A stretch of 64,000 bases of DNA from NCBI GenBank assembly GCA_947359465.1, contig OX375876.1, forward strand, positions 71,120,998 to 71,184,997, read 5' to 3'. Below, in pieces: positions 36,110-47,284 of the stretch. Positions within the stretch are counted from its first letter, which is position 1, and each line of letters starts with the position of its first letter. The notes under the pieces are model-generated. The model was not told where the DNA came from. It saw nothing but the letters and a program-made list of their open reading frames with translations, and did no database searches. The DNA is from Metellina segmentata (lineage: Eukaryota > Arthropoda > Arachnida > Araneae > Tetragnathidae). Both the position numbers and the translations under genes were made by a program.

Positions 36110-36960
36110 TAAATAGGTACAAATATACGCAACTCAAGCATCAAGCAACTGTAATTTAGAACATCCACCTTATTGGTGGAATGATAAGCATCATCGAGAA
36201 ACCGTCAACAAAATATCGTTATCCTTTCGTCTACTTGTCATATACCAGGATCATTGTGTGAGTACTTATAGATAACTCTCCTTTATGCATTCGGCAGTAA
36301 GCGTAATTTGAAATATTCTGTTTATGAAGTGATATGAGATCTACCTTTTTCTAAAAAAGTTTTATATTTTATTTAACGAAGAAATTTAAACACACGTATG
36401 GAATTTGTCCACAAATGTTACCACCAGAAATATAAACAGAAATACCCAACTCAAGTAACAAAGAATCTTTATTTGGCAGCACGTCCTGTTGGAAGGACGA
36501 TAAGCATCAGTGATGTACCGTCAACAAACTATCGTTATCCTTTCGTCTTCTTGTCATATGCCAGGATCATTGTGTGCGTGCTTATAGATAAATTTCCATT
36601 ACGCATCCGGCAGTAAGCGTAATTTGATATATGCTGTTTCTGGAGTGATATGAGATCCACCTTTTTCTAAAAAAAGTTTTATATTTTCTTTAACGAAGAA
36701 ATTTAAACACACGTATGGGATTTGTCCACAAATGTTATCACCAGAAATAAAACCAGAAATACCCAACTTAAGTAACAAAGAATTTGGCAGCACGTCCTGT
36801 TGGAAGGACGATAAGCATCAGTGACGTACGGTCACCAAACTGTCGTTATCCTTTCGTCTTGTTGTCATATGCCAGGATCATTGAGTTCCGTTTATGAATA
36901 GCTCTCCACTACACATTCGTCAGTAAGCGGAATTTAATATGCAAGCTTCTGGAGTGAGAA
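36110..36960. repeat. ~313-bp tandem repeat, three copies
   Basis: The anchor 'gataagcatca' occurs at 36183, 36499 and 36810, giving periods of 316 and 311. Shared blocks include 'tatcgttatcctttcgtct', 'ccaggatcattg' and 'ggcagtaagcg'. The second and third units carry a small stem, CGTCC..GGACG, just before the anchor. It may be a fragment of a satellite or of an element's terminal region. Confidence 0.85.
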
Positions 36961-39555
36961 GAGAATACAGGATCCGGCCATTCCCAGAAAAAGGAAAATG
37001 CCGGACACACAACATACATCGCCGTTTATGGGAGGTTAATCCTTTCTCACGGCATGATCAATTAACGGATGCCACATCATCTCGGTGGTCGTTTATGGGG
37101 GCTTACTTAAATGACCTGGGTCAGAGTGACTTGGACTGCGCGGTCTTTCCCTTGGCAAACTCATTAGCTGGTGGAATGAGGAGAAAAATTCCTCCCAGGC
37201 GATTTCCTGGACTGCCCCGTTGTGTTAATATTATTTTGATCCACTAAAGTATTGGATAGTTACGTATAGAGAAGTATGCCTAGTAGGGTTCAGAGAACAA
37301 CCATGTGGAGATTTTGTCTTTTAAATACTGGTTAGTTTACAATGGGGTTAGTAAGAATCATAACAGTGTTTTTGTAATTCTGTTTTTTTATTTATCTACT
37401 ATTTTTTTTTATAGAAAATCAATTGATGTTGATATTCTAGTTCTGGTTTTCAGAACAAATTCAATAGATGTTTGACGAATTAATAATTGTATTTTATGTT
37501 TCAACCATCAAATTTCCCCTTAATGAATATAGTTTGACAATAGCTATACATGCGGATTTACAACTCATTGTACTATTTAACAAAAAACTATATTTATTTC
37601 TGGAATGTATTGAAGACGTCTAAAATCACTGATATATTGTAAGTAAAAACAAATAGTTTTAAAAATAATGCCATGTAAGCATTAAAAGGTAAAACTGAAT
37701 TTGTTACATAAATTAAATTGAATTTTTTAATGCTTTAAAAAAATTAGCTAACAATATTTAATTTAATATTTTCCACAATTTCCTGAATACAGATTTTTCA
37801 GTTTTTATTATTTTTAGACATTGAAGTGATAATATACAGAACAGCAAAATAGGAGAGGTATTATGTTTGAAGTAATGTTAAATGTTGATAAAAATATATT
37901 TCTTTGTCATTAAAGTGTCATGAGATTTTTGTGTATTGCAAGATTGCTTCTACTCTGCAACACAAATAATGACTAAACAATCAAATCTGTTGCTTGGAAA
38001 AAAACATTTTATTGGTCTTGAAGTCTAAGGCTGGTTCGAAGTTATGCAAGGAAAACTGCTGGTATCATCATGAAATAATATGTGCAAAACACCTCAGAGG
38101 GTTCATATCCGTAATAAATAGCATTTCAATCTCCCTAATCAATACTGCGCAATCATACGAACAATCTATCGATCATAAGTTTTAAAATAACCAAGGTTTG
38201 TCTAATAAAAAAAACATTTACTTCTGCATAATGTATAGTCAGAAAAATTCCTTAGATTAAAAAACAAGAACAAAATTCTAAGTCATTATGAAACACCGTC
38301 AGAAATTTTCTTTTCAATAACTATTTTAAATTAAGTAAGTTTAACGTTTGGGAGTTCTGAGAATTTCGAGTATTCTAAAATGAATATACTAAAAATGAAT
38401 AATGGAGGTCAAAATAACTATATATATATTTTGTACCACTCTGTAGTGGATTTAAAATTAAAGGGTTAATAAATTATTTTACTTTGCTAAACTGAGAACG
38501 TCATAAAAAAAGCCGGTTGTAATTAATCTTCAGAACTTTTAATAAAGGTTAAACAAACCGTAGGTCGCATTTATGAAAGTGGTAAGATTTAGACATTTGA
38601 GAAATATTGTTACGTTGACTCCCCTAGTAAAATATTGCTGGCACACCTGTTTACGTTATTACATTATAAATCAATCCAAGAGAAATAATATTTTTATGGC
38701 TAAAAAATACAATCCATGAAATATACGGTCCTTTGGGCAAGAACTTCTTTCCAGTTATTATCTTTTCAGGAAGTCTGGGAAATTCAGCTACTAGGAATTG
38801 AGATAAATGGCGTACACGTATTTAAGCGCTTGTACAAATCTAGTATACTATTTTACAATTACAATTGATAACAGTGATAGTTTTGAAAGCAATAATAGTA
38901 CTCTGACCACCAGTGTTTTTATTCTAAAACAGCTTTGGGCATATTCAGATATTCATGTTTATTCGCCTTGCTTGAAACTTTTCTTGGTAGTTCTGATGGA
39001 AAAATATCAAATTTATAATAGTAAACATGAGAAGTTGGGATATAAACAGAGATGGGCGCTTTGAAGATTTTTTATTCAGGTGTTCAGGAACAACCGAGCA
39101 TTATACAAATATTTTAAAAGGCATACAAGTTTTACCGATGGCTTACGGCGTGTTTGTTCAGTCTCAAAACATATTTATTCTAAAACATGAGCATAGATGA
39201 TATAATAAATTAAACGGGAAAACATTATGTGTGCATATGAATAAAGTATGAGCAAGCAGCATGTTTTTAACATTAAAATTCAGAAGGATATTGATAAGAT
39301 ATATTGATTATAATACTCAGGTAATGATTTATATTTCTAAAAATATACTAATTTATATGAGTAAAGAATTTCAATAAATTTAAGATTAATTTATTTTATC
39401 CAACGAAATATCTTTGGTTTCTAATTTGCACGTTTGTGTAAAAAATATTACTAACAATAACTACGGTTATACAATTGTCAATCTTCTTTTGAACTTACAA
39501 TAAAGATATGCATTGCCTTTTTATTTAAAAATACAGAATTAGGTAGTTTTATATT
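36961..39555. other. Unassigned interval with a GC-richer patch at its start
   Basis: Positions 36940-37250 are markedly richer in G+C and contain a 102-codon plus-strand open frame (36939-37247) that I cannot relate to any family. The remaining 2.3 kb is AT-rich and featureless. Confidence 0.4.
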
Positions 39556-39559
39556 ATTT

Positions 39560-39791
39560 AATTGCTAGTAACTTTGGCTAACTTAACTAATTAAACAACT
39601 TACTAACTACTTAATTGCTACTAAGTTAACTAACTATTTTATTATAACTTAACTGACTACTAATTAAACTAATTACTTACTAACTACTTAACCTAGTTAC
39701 TAACTACTTTATTGCTACTAAATACTTTACCACCAACTGTTTACTACTAATTGAACTAATTACTTACTAACTACTTTATTGCTACTAACTA
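39560..39791. repeat. Minisatellite, left part (interrupted by Tc1)
   Basis: Irregular repeats of 'ttactaactac' and 'tttattgctactaa' continue at 41276-41465, on the other side of a Tc1 element. Confidence 0.85.
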
Positions 39792-41275
39792 CACTGCTTG
39801 ACAATTGCTAAGGAACAAACACAATTTTTTTTAAATAATTAATAATATTCATTGATTAAAGAAACGAAACTTAGTACATATTTAATTAAGATACTGTGCA
39901 TTAAGTAGAATGCAAAATGTTTCAGATTTTGGGACATGGAAAAGCAAGATAATAAAACAAAATCTGCTCTTAGAGCAATTTCCAGTCTCGAAAAATATTC
40001 TTTCTACCGGAGTCATGACAGATATAGGCACTCAGTAAGAAGGGAGGCCTCCTTGCACACTAATGCACATTTAGCATGTGCTATGCATGCTCTCCACTAA
40101 ACAGTCGAGTAGTGTTTGGGAGATATTGGCCCATTCCTCTCTCAAAGCAATTTTGACCGCCTGCACAGTTTGGAGTGGGTGATTCCTTTCTGAAACACGT
40201 CTCTAAAGATCATCCCAAGCATGGTCAATATGATTTAAGTCCGGTGAATACGCAAGCCATTCCATACGCTCAATATCTTCGCTCTCTAGTGTCTCAGATA
40301 CATCAAATGTCCTGTGTGGGCATGCTTTGTCACCATGAATAGAAAGTCTGGACCCACTGCACCACGAAATAAACGAACATGACCCAGGAGAATCTCCGTG
40401 CTCTACCGCTGTGATGTAAAGGCACCAGCGTCAAAGATGTGTATATGTGTTTTGCCACTATGCATAATGCTTGCCAACACCATGACCCCTCGGCCATAAC
40501 TATCAACCTTACGAGCATTCTGTAATGTGTAACCCTCTCTGTCCACAGTTATTGGTGTCCAGAATCCCTTTTCATGGTGAATCGGAATTCGTCAGAGAAC
40601 ATGACTCTTGACCATTGTTGATGTTCTTTACGCAAGCGTAACTTTTCCCGATGATGGCGTGGTTGTAACGGAACGCACTTAACAGGCTTCCGTGTATACA
40701 TACAAGCTTCATTTAATCGCCAAGCAATTGTTTTGGAGCATACACGAGTACCGGTAGCGGTTGCAAGCTATGAATCAGTCTATCCCGGAGTGAAATGTTT
40801 GTTCCATATTGCTGTTAGGGACATATGTGCATCCTCTATGGGTGTGGTGCTCCTATCACGACCACCAACATGCTTTTTCAAAGCATTTCCACCCTCCGGG
40901 GCTCTTTATTACCGCTAAATAACGCTTTTTGACACGCATTGCTGCAGTAACTTGGGTGACACTTTGCCCAGCTCTCCAACAGCTCGCCTACAGTCAAATT
41001 CACTCAAATGATGCCTTCCGAACATTCTCCATTTGATACTTGCATCACAAGACGGAATTTATCTGAACGGCTTTCACAACCTTGAATCGTGATTTTCTGT
41101 TGATACTTTACAGTTTGAAATTTCATTTAATAAACAGCTTGTGTGCGCTGTCTTCTATACAGATAAGAGACCTTGCCTTACAGCACCCTATGCACTTACA
41201 TTTTCTACCATTGAGCGACTTCCCGAATCGCAGTTCTGCATAAATCGGTTGTTCCTTAGCAATTGTCAAGCAGTG
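39792..41275 (-). mobile_element. Tc1-like element inserted in a minisatellite
   Basis: Terminal inverted repeats CACTGCTTGACAATTGCTAA (left) and its inverted match at 41249-41275 are nearly perfect over ~27 bp and flanked by TA (39790-39791 and 41276-41277). The 1484-bp element carries a minus-strand transposase relic. Both flanks belong to the same tandem repeat, confirming the boundaries. Confidence 0.9.
40040..41050 (-). pseudogene. Tc1-like transposase relic
   Basis: On the minus strand, from about 41020 in shifted frames, it reads 'SEFDCRRAVGELGK' and 'RDRSTTPIED'. Then come 'SKTIAWRLNEACMYTRKPVK' and 'HHREKLRLRKEHQQW' in separate blocks, and 'VMFSDEFRFTM' near 40590-40620 (first Asp). 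The end of the domain reads 'ERMEWLAYSPDLNHIDHAWDDL' in two parts near 40220-40275. The second catalytic Asp region is altered (GDKACPHRT). The position normally Glu in 'NPIEH' is Asp here. Stops and frameshifts make it a pseudogene. Confidence 0.8.
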
Positions 41276-41465
41276 TACTTTACATACTTACTAACTACTT
41301 TGCCTTCTCACTCTAACTACTTTATTGCTACAAACTTAATTAATTACTTTACCTACTTACTAACTACTTTATTGTCACTACCTTAAGTAACTACTTTGCC
41401 AACTTATTAACTTAACTAACTACTTACTAACTACTATATTGCTACTGACGTAATTAACTACTTTT
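41276..41465. repeat. Minisatellite, right part
   Basis: It continues the 'cttactaactactttattgctact' repeats seen before the Tc1 element. Confidence 0.85.
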
Positions 41466-41866
41466 ACCTCGGCACCTTTTCACAGGTTGCAAAATATTTA
41501 GCACAGAAATGAAGCTTTATTAGATCTACTCTCAGTTAAAATGATTAAATGTTAAATAAAACAAAGGGAATAATGATTAAAAATGCTTTAGTTCAAATGA
41601 ATAAACCATTGTGATTTTGAGAATGATAAAATTATAAAGTTAAAATGACTGTAAAATAAAAGGAAATAAACTTAAGCGGAAACTAATTGAAGGAAACAGT
41701 TAGATAACCAAGAAAAACATTGTTTTTCCTAAAAACGCTTTACACAAATAGAAAGTAGCAAGAAAGATACAATCTGATGCGACTGCACTGGGCTGTGAAT
41801 AAAAATAAATTAGTAGTTTTAATTTTACCTATTTACATAAACCGAAAAATAATTGGAATTTTTTTA
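41466..41866. other. AT-rich spacer
   Basis: I see nothing in it; it ends with the A that precedes the first Helitron of the tandem pair. Confidence 0.5.
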
Positions 41867-41980
41867 TCTATATAAATAAGAATGGAGTGTTTGTTTGTAC
41901 ATTCAATATTTTCGACGCATTTCAAGTTTTCTATCCGTTTTGGACCCTTCTGATGCCGAATCCGCCTTTTTCTCGTTTGG

Positions 41981-42015
<35 letters not shown>

Positions 42016-43481
42016 ATGTTGTGCCCTATACACGTCCACGCGGTTTAAGATATTTTCATGGAAATTTGCATACAGAGAGTACTTATCTTGATTTAGTGAG
42101 TGGAATTGGTTGCGAAAGTCTGTCTGTCCGTCTTTCTGTTCTATGCTCGATTTTGTGTTTGTGTAGGCATCACATGAATTGTATTCCAGATATTTGATTG
42201 CATTGTATTTTATTTTATACATTATCTAATAATTTAGTGAATGCAATATTAAACATTTCTTTATTGTTATATTTAGACGAGTTTCATGCTAAAACACCTG
42301 AGTAAGTATACTTAAATCAACCATAATTTGGTAGTTTTGGAAAAATTGGAATGTCTATTGAATATTACGATTAATTCGATTGCTTTACCAGTACTGCTAA
42401 AAAAGTAATTATTCTTCAAATTTTTTTTTTTTTATGGAATTTCATTTCTGATACGTCATTTATTTCGAGTCTTATTTTTATTCTTTGCGCAATGAAAACG
42501 ATTTCCAAAAATTTGGGACAGACGATATTTTTCAATGAAACGAGAATGAACACGATCGCGCGAGCAGTGATATTTTTTCTGGTTCTTTCGCTCTGAATTA
42601 ATTTCACATTTCTAAATTTTGTACACTTTTAGTTGTAAGTTGTGGCAACTGTGCGGAGATCAAGAGATAAAATTGAATCACAAATTAATATCTTTGGAAC
42701 AATTTTTTACGACATCTTTTATTTTGTTTTACTTCGCTGTTTCCTGTTTTAAATATTTATTATTTTAATAAATGTGTTTTCCTTCTCATCACACCCAACA
42801 GCACCACAAAGTATTAGACTTGAAAATGTTAGGTAAGTCAGTATAAATTTTCAGTAAATTTTAAGTGCAGTTATGCCGTTATTTAAAGAATAATGCCGTT
42901 ATTTAAAGAATAATGTCGTTATTTAAAGAATAATGCCGTTATTTAAAGAATAATGTCGTAATTGAAATAATAATAATGTTTAAAAATCCAAACTAGAACT
43001 TTTTCCAACATTAAAAAATTCGTTGTAGTAATGACAGGAGAAGATTGCAAAATTTCACAATGTCGCATACCGGAGGCAAGAGTGCCACAGGTAAAAAAAT
43101 ATTGTTTTGTTGACTATGAGTGCGAGAGCACTCGCCGTAAATTGTAATTTTAATTAATTGAGTTGCACATGAAAACAACTTAAGAAAGGGAATTCCAAAT
43201 CTTCCTATAAATCGTCTTTTATAGTAGTAACCTTAGTATCACCTTTCGTCTTTTTGAGCTTTGTCATACAGCAATTGTGCGATGTATGTGAAATGTATTA
43301 CATGAATGGATATGCATGTGTAGGATTTGTGTCCAAAGTAAGTTGTAGAAAATATAAAGATGGCGAAAGGTGTTAAAATAAATTTTTACTCTACAAAAAA
43401 CGTAAGTCATTATATATTTTGATTATCTCTTCAATCTAGAGTAAACGAATTCAAACCGAGTAAGGTCGGGTATTTTGCTAG
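41867..43481 (+). mobile_element. Helitron A, first unit of a head-to-tail pair
   Basis: It starts TCTATATAAATAAG after A at 41866 and ends GGTCGGGTATTTTGCTAG at 43481. It includes a (TCTG)n run (41984-42014) and a conserved block 'gccctatacacgtccacgcgg'. Four to five copies of the 20-bp minisatellite lie at 42871-42970. The site where Helitron B is inserted in the copy at 21764 is empty here. Antisense frames spanning the TCTG run are low-complexity and not credible genes. Confidence 0.9.
42871..42970. repeat. 20-bp minisatellite, first tandem Helitron
   Basis: About five units of 'ATGCCGTTATTTAAAGAATA' or close variants. Confidence 0.95.
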
Positions 43482-43616
43482 TCTATATAAATAAGAATGG
43501 AGTGTTTGTTTGTACATTCAGTATTTTCGACCCATTTCAAGTTTTCTATCCGTTTTGGACCCTTCTGATGCCGAATCCGCCTTTTTCTCGTTTGGTGTCT
43601 GTCTGTCTGTCTGTCC

Positions 43617-43650
<34 letters not shown>

Positions 43651-45189
43651 ATGTTGTGCCCTATACACGTCCACGCGGTTTGAGATATTTTCATGAAAAT
43701 TTGCATACAGTGAGTACTTATCTTCATTTAGTGAGTGGCATTGGTTGCGAAAGTCTGTCTGCCCGTCTTTCTGTTCTATGCTCGATTTTGTGTTTGTGTG
43801 TTTGTGTAGACATCACATGAATTGTATTCCAGATATTTAATTGCATTGTATTTTATTTTATACATTATCTATTAGTTTAGTGAATGCAATATTAAACATT
43901 TCTTTATTTTATATATGTAGTTGAGTTTCATGCTAAAACACCTGAGTAAGTATACTTAAATCAACCATAATTTGGTAGTTTTGGAAAAATTGGAATGTCT
44001 ATTGAATATTACGATTACTTCGATTGCTTTACCAGTACTGCTGAAAAAGTAATTATTCTTCAAAAAATTATTATTTTTTTTATGGAATTTCATCTCTGAT
44101 ACTTCATTTATTTCGAGTCTTATTTTTATTCTTTGAGCAGTGAAAACGATTTCCGAATATTTGGGACAGACGATATTTTTCAATGAAACGAGAATAAACA
44201 AGATCGCGCGAGCAGTGATATTTTTTCTGGTTCTTTCGCTCTGAATTAATTTCACATATCTAAATTTTATAAACTTTTAGTTGTAAGTTGTGGCAACTGT
44301 GCGAGATCAAGAGATAAAATTTAATCACAAATTAATATCTTTAGAACAATTTTTTGCGACATCTTTTATTTTGTTTTACTTCGCTGTTTCCTGTTTTAAA
44401 TATTTATTATTTTAATAAATGTGTTTTCCTTCTCATCACACGCAACAGCACCACAAAGTATTAGACTTAAAAATGTTAGGTAAGTCAGTATAAATTTTCA
44501 GTAAATTTTAAGTGTAGTTATGCCATTATTGAAAGAATAATGCCGTTATTGAAAGAATAATACCGTTATTGAAAGAATAATGCCGTTATTGAAAGAATAA
44601 TGCCGTTATTTAAAGAATAATGCCGTTATTTAAACAATAATGCCGTTATTTAAAGAATAATGTCGTTATTGAAAGAATAATAATGTTTAAAAATCCAAAC
44701 TATAACTTTTTCCTACATTAAAAAATTCGTTGTAGTAATGACAGGAGAAGATTGCAAAATTTTACAATGTCGCATACCGGAGGCAAGAGTGCCACAAATA
44801 AAAAAATATTGTTTTGTTGACTATGAGTGCGAGAGCACTCGCCGTAAATCGTAATTTTAATTAATTGAGTTGCACATGAAAAGAACTTAAGAAAGGGAAT
44901 TCCAAATCTTCCTATAAATCGTCTTTTATAGTAGTAACCTTAGTATCACCTTTCGTCTTTTTGTAGCTTTGTCATACAGCAATTGTGCAATGTATGTGAA
45001 ATGTATTACATGAATGGATATACATGTGTAGGATTTGTGTCCAAAGTAAGTTGTAGAAAATATAAAGATGGCGAAAGGTGTTAAAATAAATTTTTATTCT
45101 ACAAAAAACGTAAGTCATTATATATTTTGATTATCTCTTCAATCTAGAGTAAACGAATTCAAACCGAGTAAGGTCGGGTATTTTGCTAG
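43482..45189 (+). mobile_element. Helitron A, second unit of the head-to-tail pair
   Basis: It begins TCTATATAAATAAG at the base immediately following the CTAG of the first unit and ends TTTTGCTAG at 45189, followed by T. The pair as a whole therefore occupies one A|T site (41866|45190). It differs from the first unit mainly in the longer TCTG run and the longer minisatellite (44519-44685). Confidence 0.9.
44519..44685. repeat. 20-bp minisatellite, second tandem Helitron
   Basis: About eight units of the same sequence, with both 'ttgaaagaa' and 'tttaaagaa' variants in ordered blocks. Confidence 0.95.
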
Positions 45190-45314
45190 TGAATCAATAA
45201 AATCAAAGGACAATTTAATCGAAATGAAAAGACCCAATCTAGAATATTAAAAAGGAAAATTTTAACTTTCTGCTTACCGATGGTGGGTGATGGTGGCTAT
45301 AAAAGTGGAATATT

Positions 45315-46106
45315 TCTCTATATTGAAAAAAGGTTAACACCACCGCAGGATTGAAAACTCGGTATTTTCGCTAGATTCTTAGACGGTTTACCGGGAAAGT
45401 ACAGATAATGAAGTTACGAAATTAACATGGTTTATTCAAAATGTACAGGAAACATGATGAAAAAGATTTTTTTCGGATACAGCTATAAGTTTAGGGTAAA
45501 TTACGTGTTAAAGTCGAAAATAGCGAAATTTCTAATTCGAGTTAGCAAACGACGAACAAATTTTCATTCTTCAACCGTGAGTTTTTTTAGAGAACCTCTA
45601 AACGTGAATGTTTACACCAATTTATTTAGAAATTTCAATTTGGTTCCTGATCAATATATATATTTTTGAAATTCTGGAAAAATCGGGAAATTTTTGATAC
45701 TTTTTTGTTAAAACTGTCACACATATATATAGTTTATTACTATTAGTTTTTAAATTTGAAAACAACACTGCAAAACTTAGAATGTACTCTTTCTTAAGGT
45801 ATGATTATTTTTTTAAATTGGTTCATAAATAAATTCGATGCGACGGAAAATATAATTTTGCTGTTGTGTACAAACTGTTCATTGCGGAGAGAAACGCTAC
45901 ATCCTTCTACTGGCCTTGAGGTGAAACCCGCTGTGACGTCATGGAAAATAAAGACGCTTGTTAAAGATTACCATAGCAACGATTTTTTTATTTGGTCGTG
46001 GAAACTCGCTGTGGCGTTATGGAGCGAGACCCCATGACAGAAAAGGTGCAAATGGGATTGCGTGACAATCACCGGGGGTTGGCGAGCAGGGGGAGGAGCC
46101 CCCTAG
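45315..46106 (+). mobile_element. Helitron B, shortened copy
   Basis: It begins TCTCTATATTGAAAAAAGG and ends AGGAGCCCCCTAG at 46106, followed by T. At 792 bp it is about half of the full copies and lacks much of the ~185-bp repeat region. The terminal hairpins are partly degraded: GGGGG-AGGAG-CCCCC, and the second hairpin reads 'gattgcgtgacaatc'. The base before the start is T rather than A, so the 5' tip may be slightly eroded. Confidence 0.75.
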
Positions 46107-47078
46107 TCTTAATAAAAATGGATTGCCTTCACCTGCCTTAACTCCCTACAAAAAGTGTGACAAAAGCGTTGCCACCAAGGTTTGCGTATATCAAGGCTGG
46201 ACCAAATTGAGATAAAGTGGGTTAAATAATTTAGAAATACATAAAGGATGGTCATAAGAAAATCAGACAATAAAAATTCAACAGCCTTCTTTGTCAAAAT
46301 ACAAATGGAAAAAGTGTCTGTTTTCAAATTACATCTGGCATTCTGGAGAGGTGTATATACGAAAACAATTGATAGTTTAATGCACACATTCAGATTTGTA
46401 TATCCATCTGAAGTTTTATTGTCATATCGTCGATCAAAGTGGTAAAGGTCGTACGTTAAAAATTTAATTATTTTTCTTTTATTATTGCTCTATGTGTCAC
46501 TTTGTGATTTCCATCTGGTGGCAAAATCTCTTACGTCAGCAGCTGAACCAATAAAAGTTACAAAGAAGTGTATGTAACAAATTATATTCAAATCGTAAGG
46601 AGTACTATTAGTTTTTTTTTTGCTCTCCGGAAAAATGCTGCTTTTAGACATACAACCTTCTGCACTTAAGAGTGTCGATATCTGTGTCTCGATTATGGAT
46701 GCAAAAATTGTCCTACTATTGGTACTCTTCGTGCTAAAATTTCTAATGACCTCATCGACCTTGTAATGAAATAGACGGTGCCGTCTGCACGCAGCTTTAG
46801 GTCATTTCTTTCTGTCTCTTGGTTTGGAAGATATGCCACGTAGTTGTGGAGGAAAGCACGAGTCCTAAATTATTATTTGGTTTAAGTTATTATCCACCGT
46901 GATCAAAAACACTAGTCTGCGCTTTGATAGCTAATTTGCTAAGTCGATTCGTAAGCCCACGTGAGCCTTCAGAGATATTACGACAGCGATTCCGCCCACA
47001 TGCTAAGTCTATTTCATTAGAATTTAGATGGATGACCGTAAGTGCCGTCATAAGACTTACAATGCGATTATCTAACAG
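46107..47078. other. AT-rich interval without recognised feature
   Basis: No coding motif was recognised. The segment 'ccatctggtggcaaaatc' near 46511 partly resembles the CTCF-like site at 59809 but mismatches it at the end. Confidence 0.4.
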
Positions 47079-47284
47079 CAGTGATTCTTAACATTTTAAA
47101 AATCACCGAAGGCTTTCAATTTTACATGATTTTTGCGGATCACAGTGGTAAAATAAAACGTATATTGTTTAGATTGCATAATAAATAAAAATCACATGTA
47201 ACAGTTTATATGTCAGTCAATAGCAAATAACAATCAGTAAAATAAAAATAAAAAAGAAAATTGTCAGAATTTTTTAATAGAATA

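Noticed and set aside
46509..46528. Second CTCF-like site (inverted 'gccaccagatgg')
   Set aside because: It matches only the first part of the consensus and fails at the GGCGC end.
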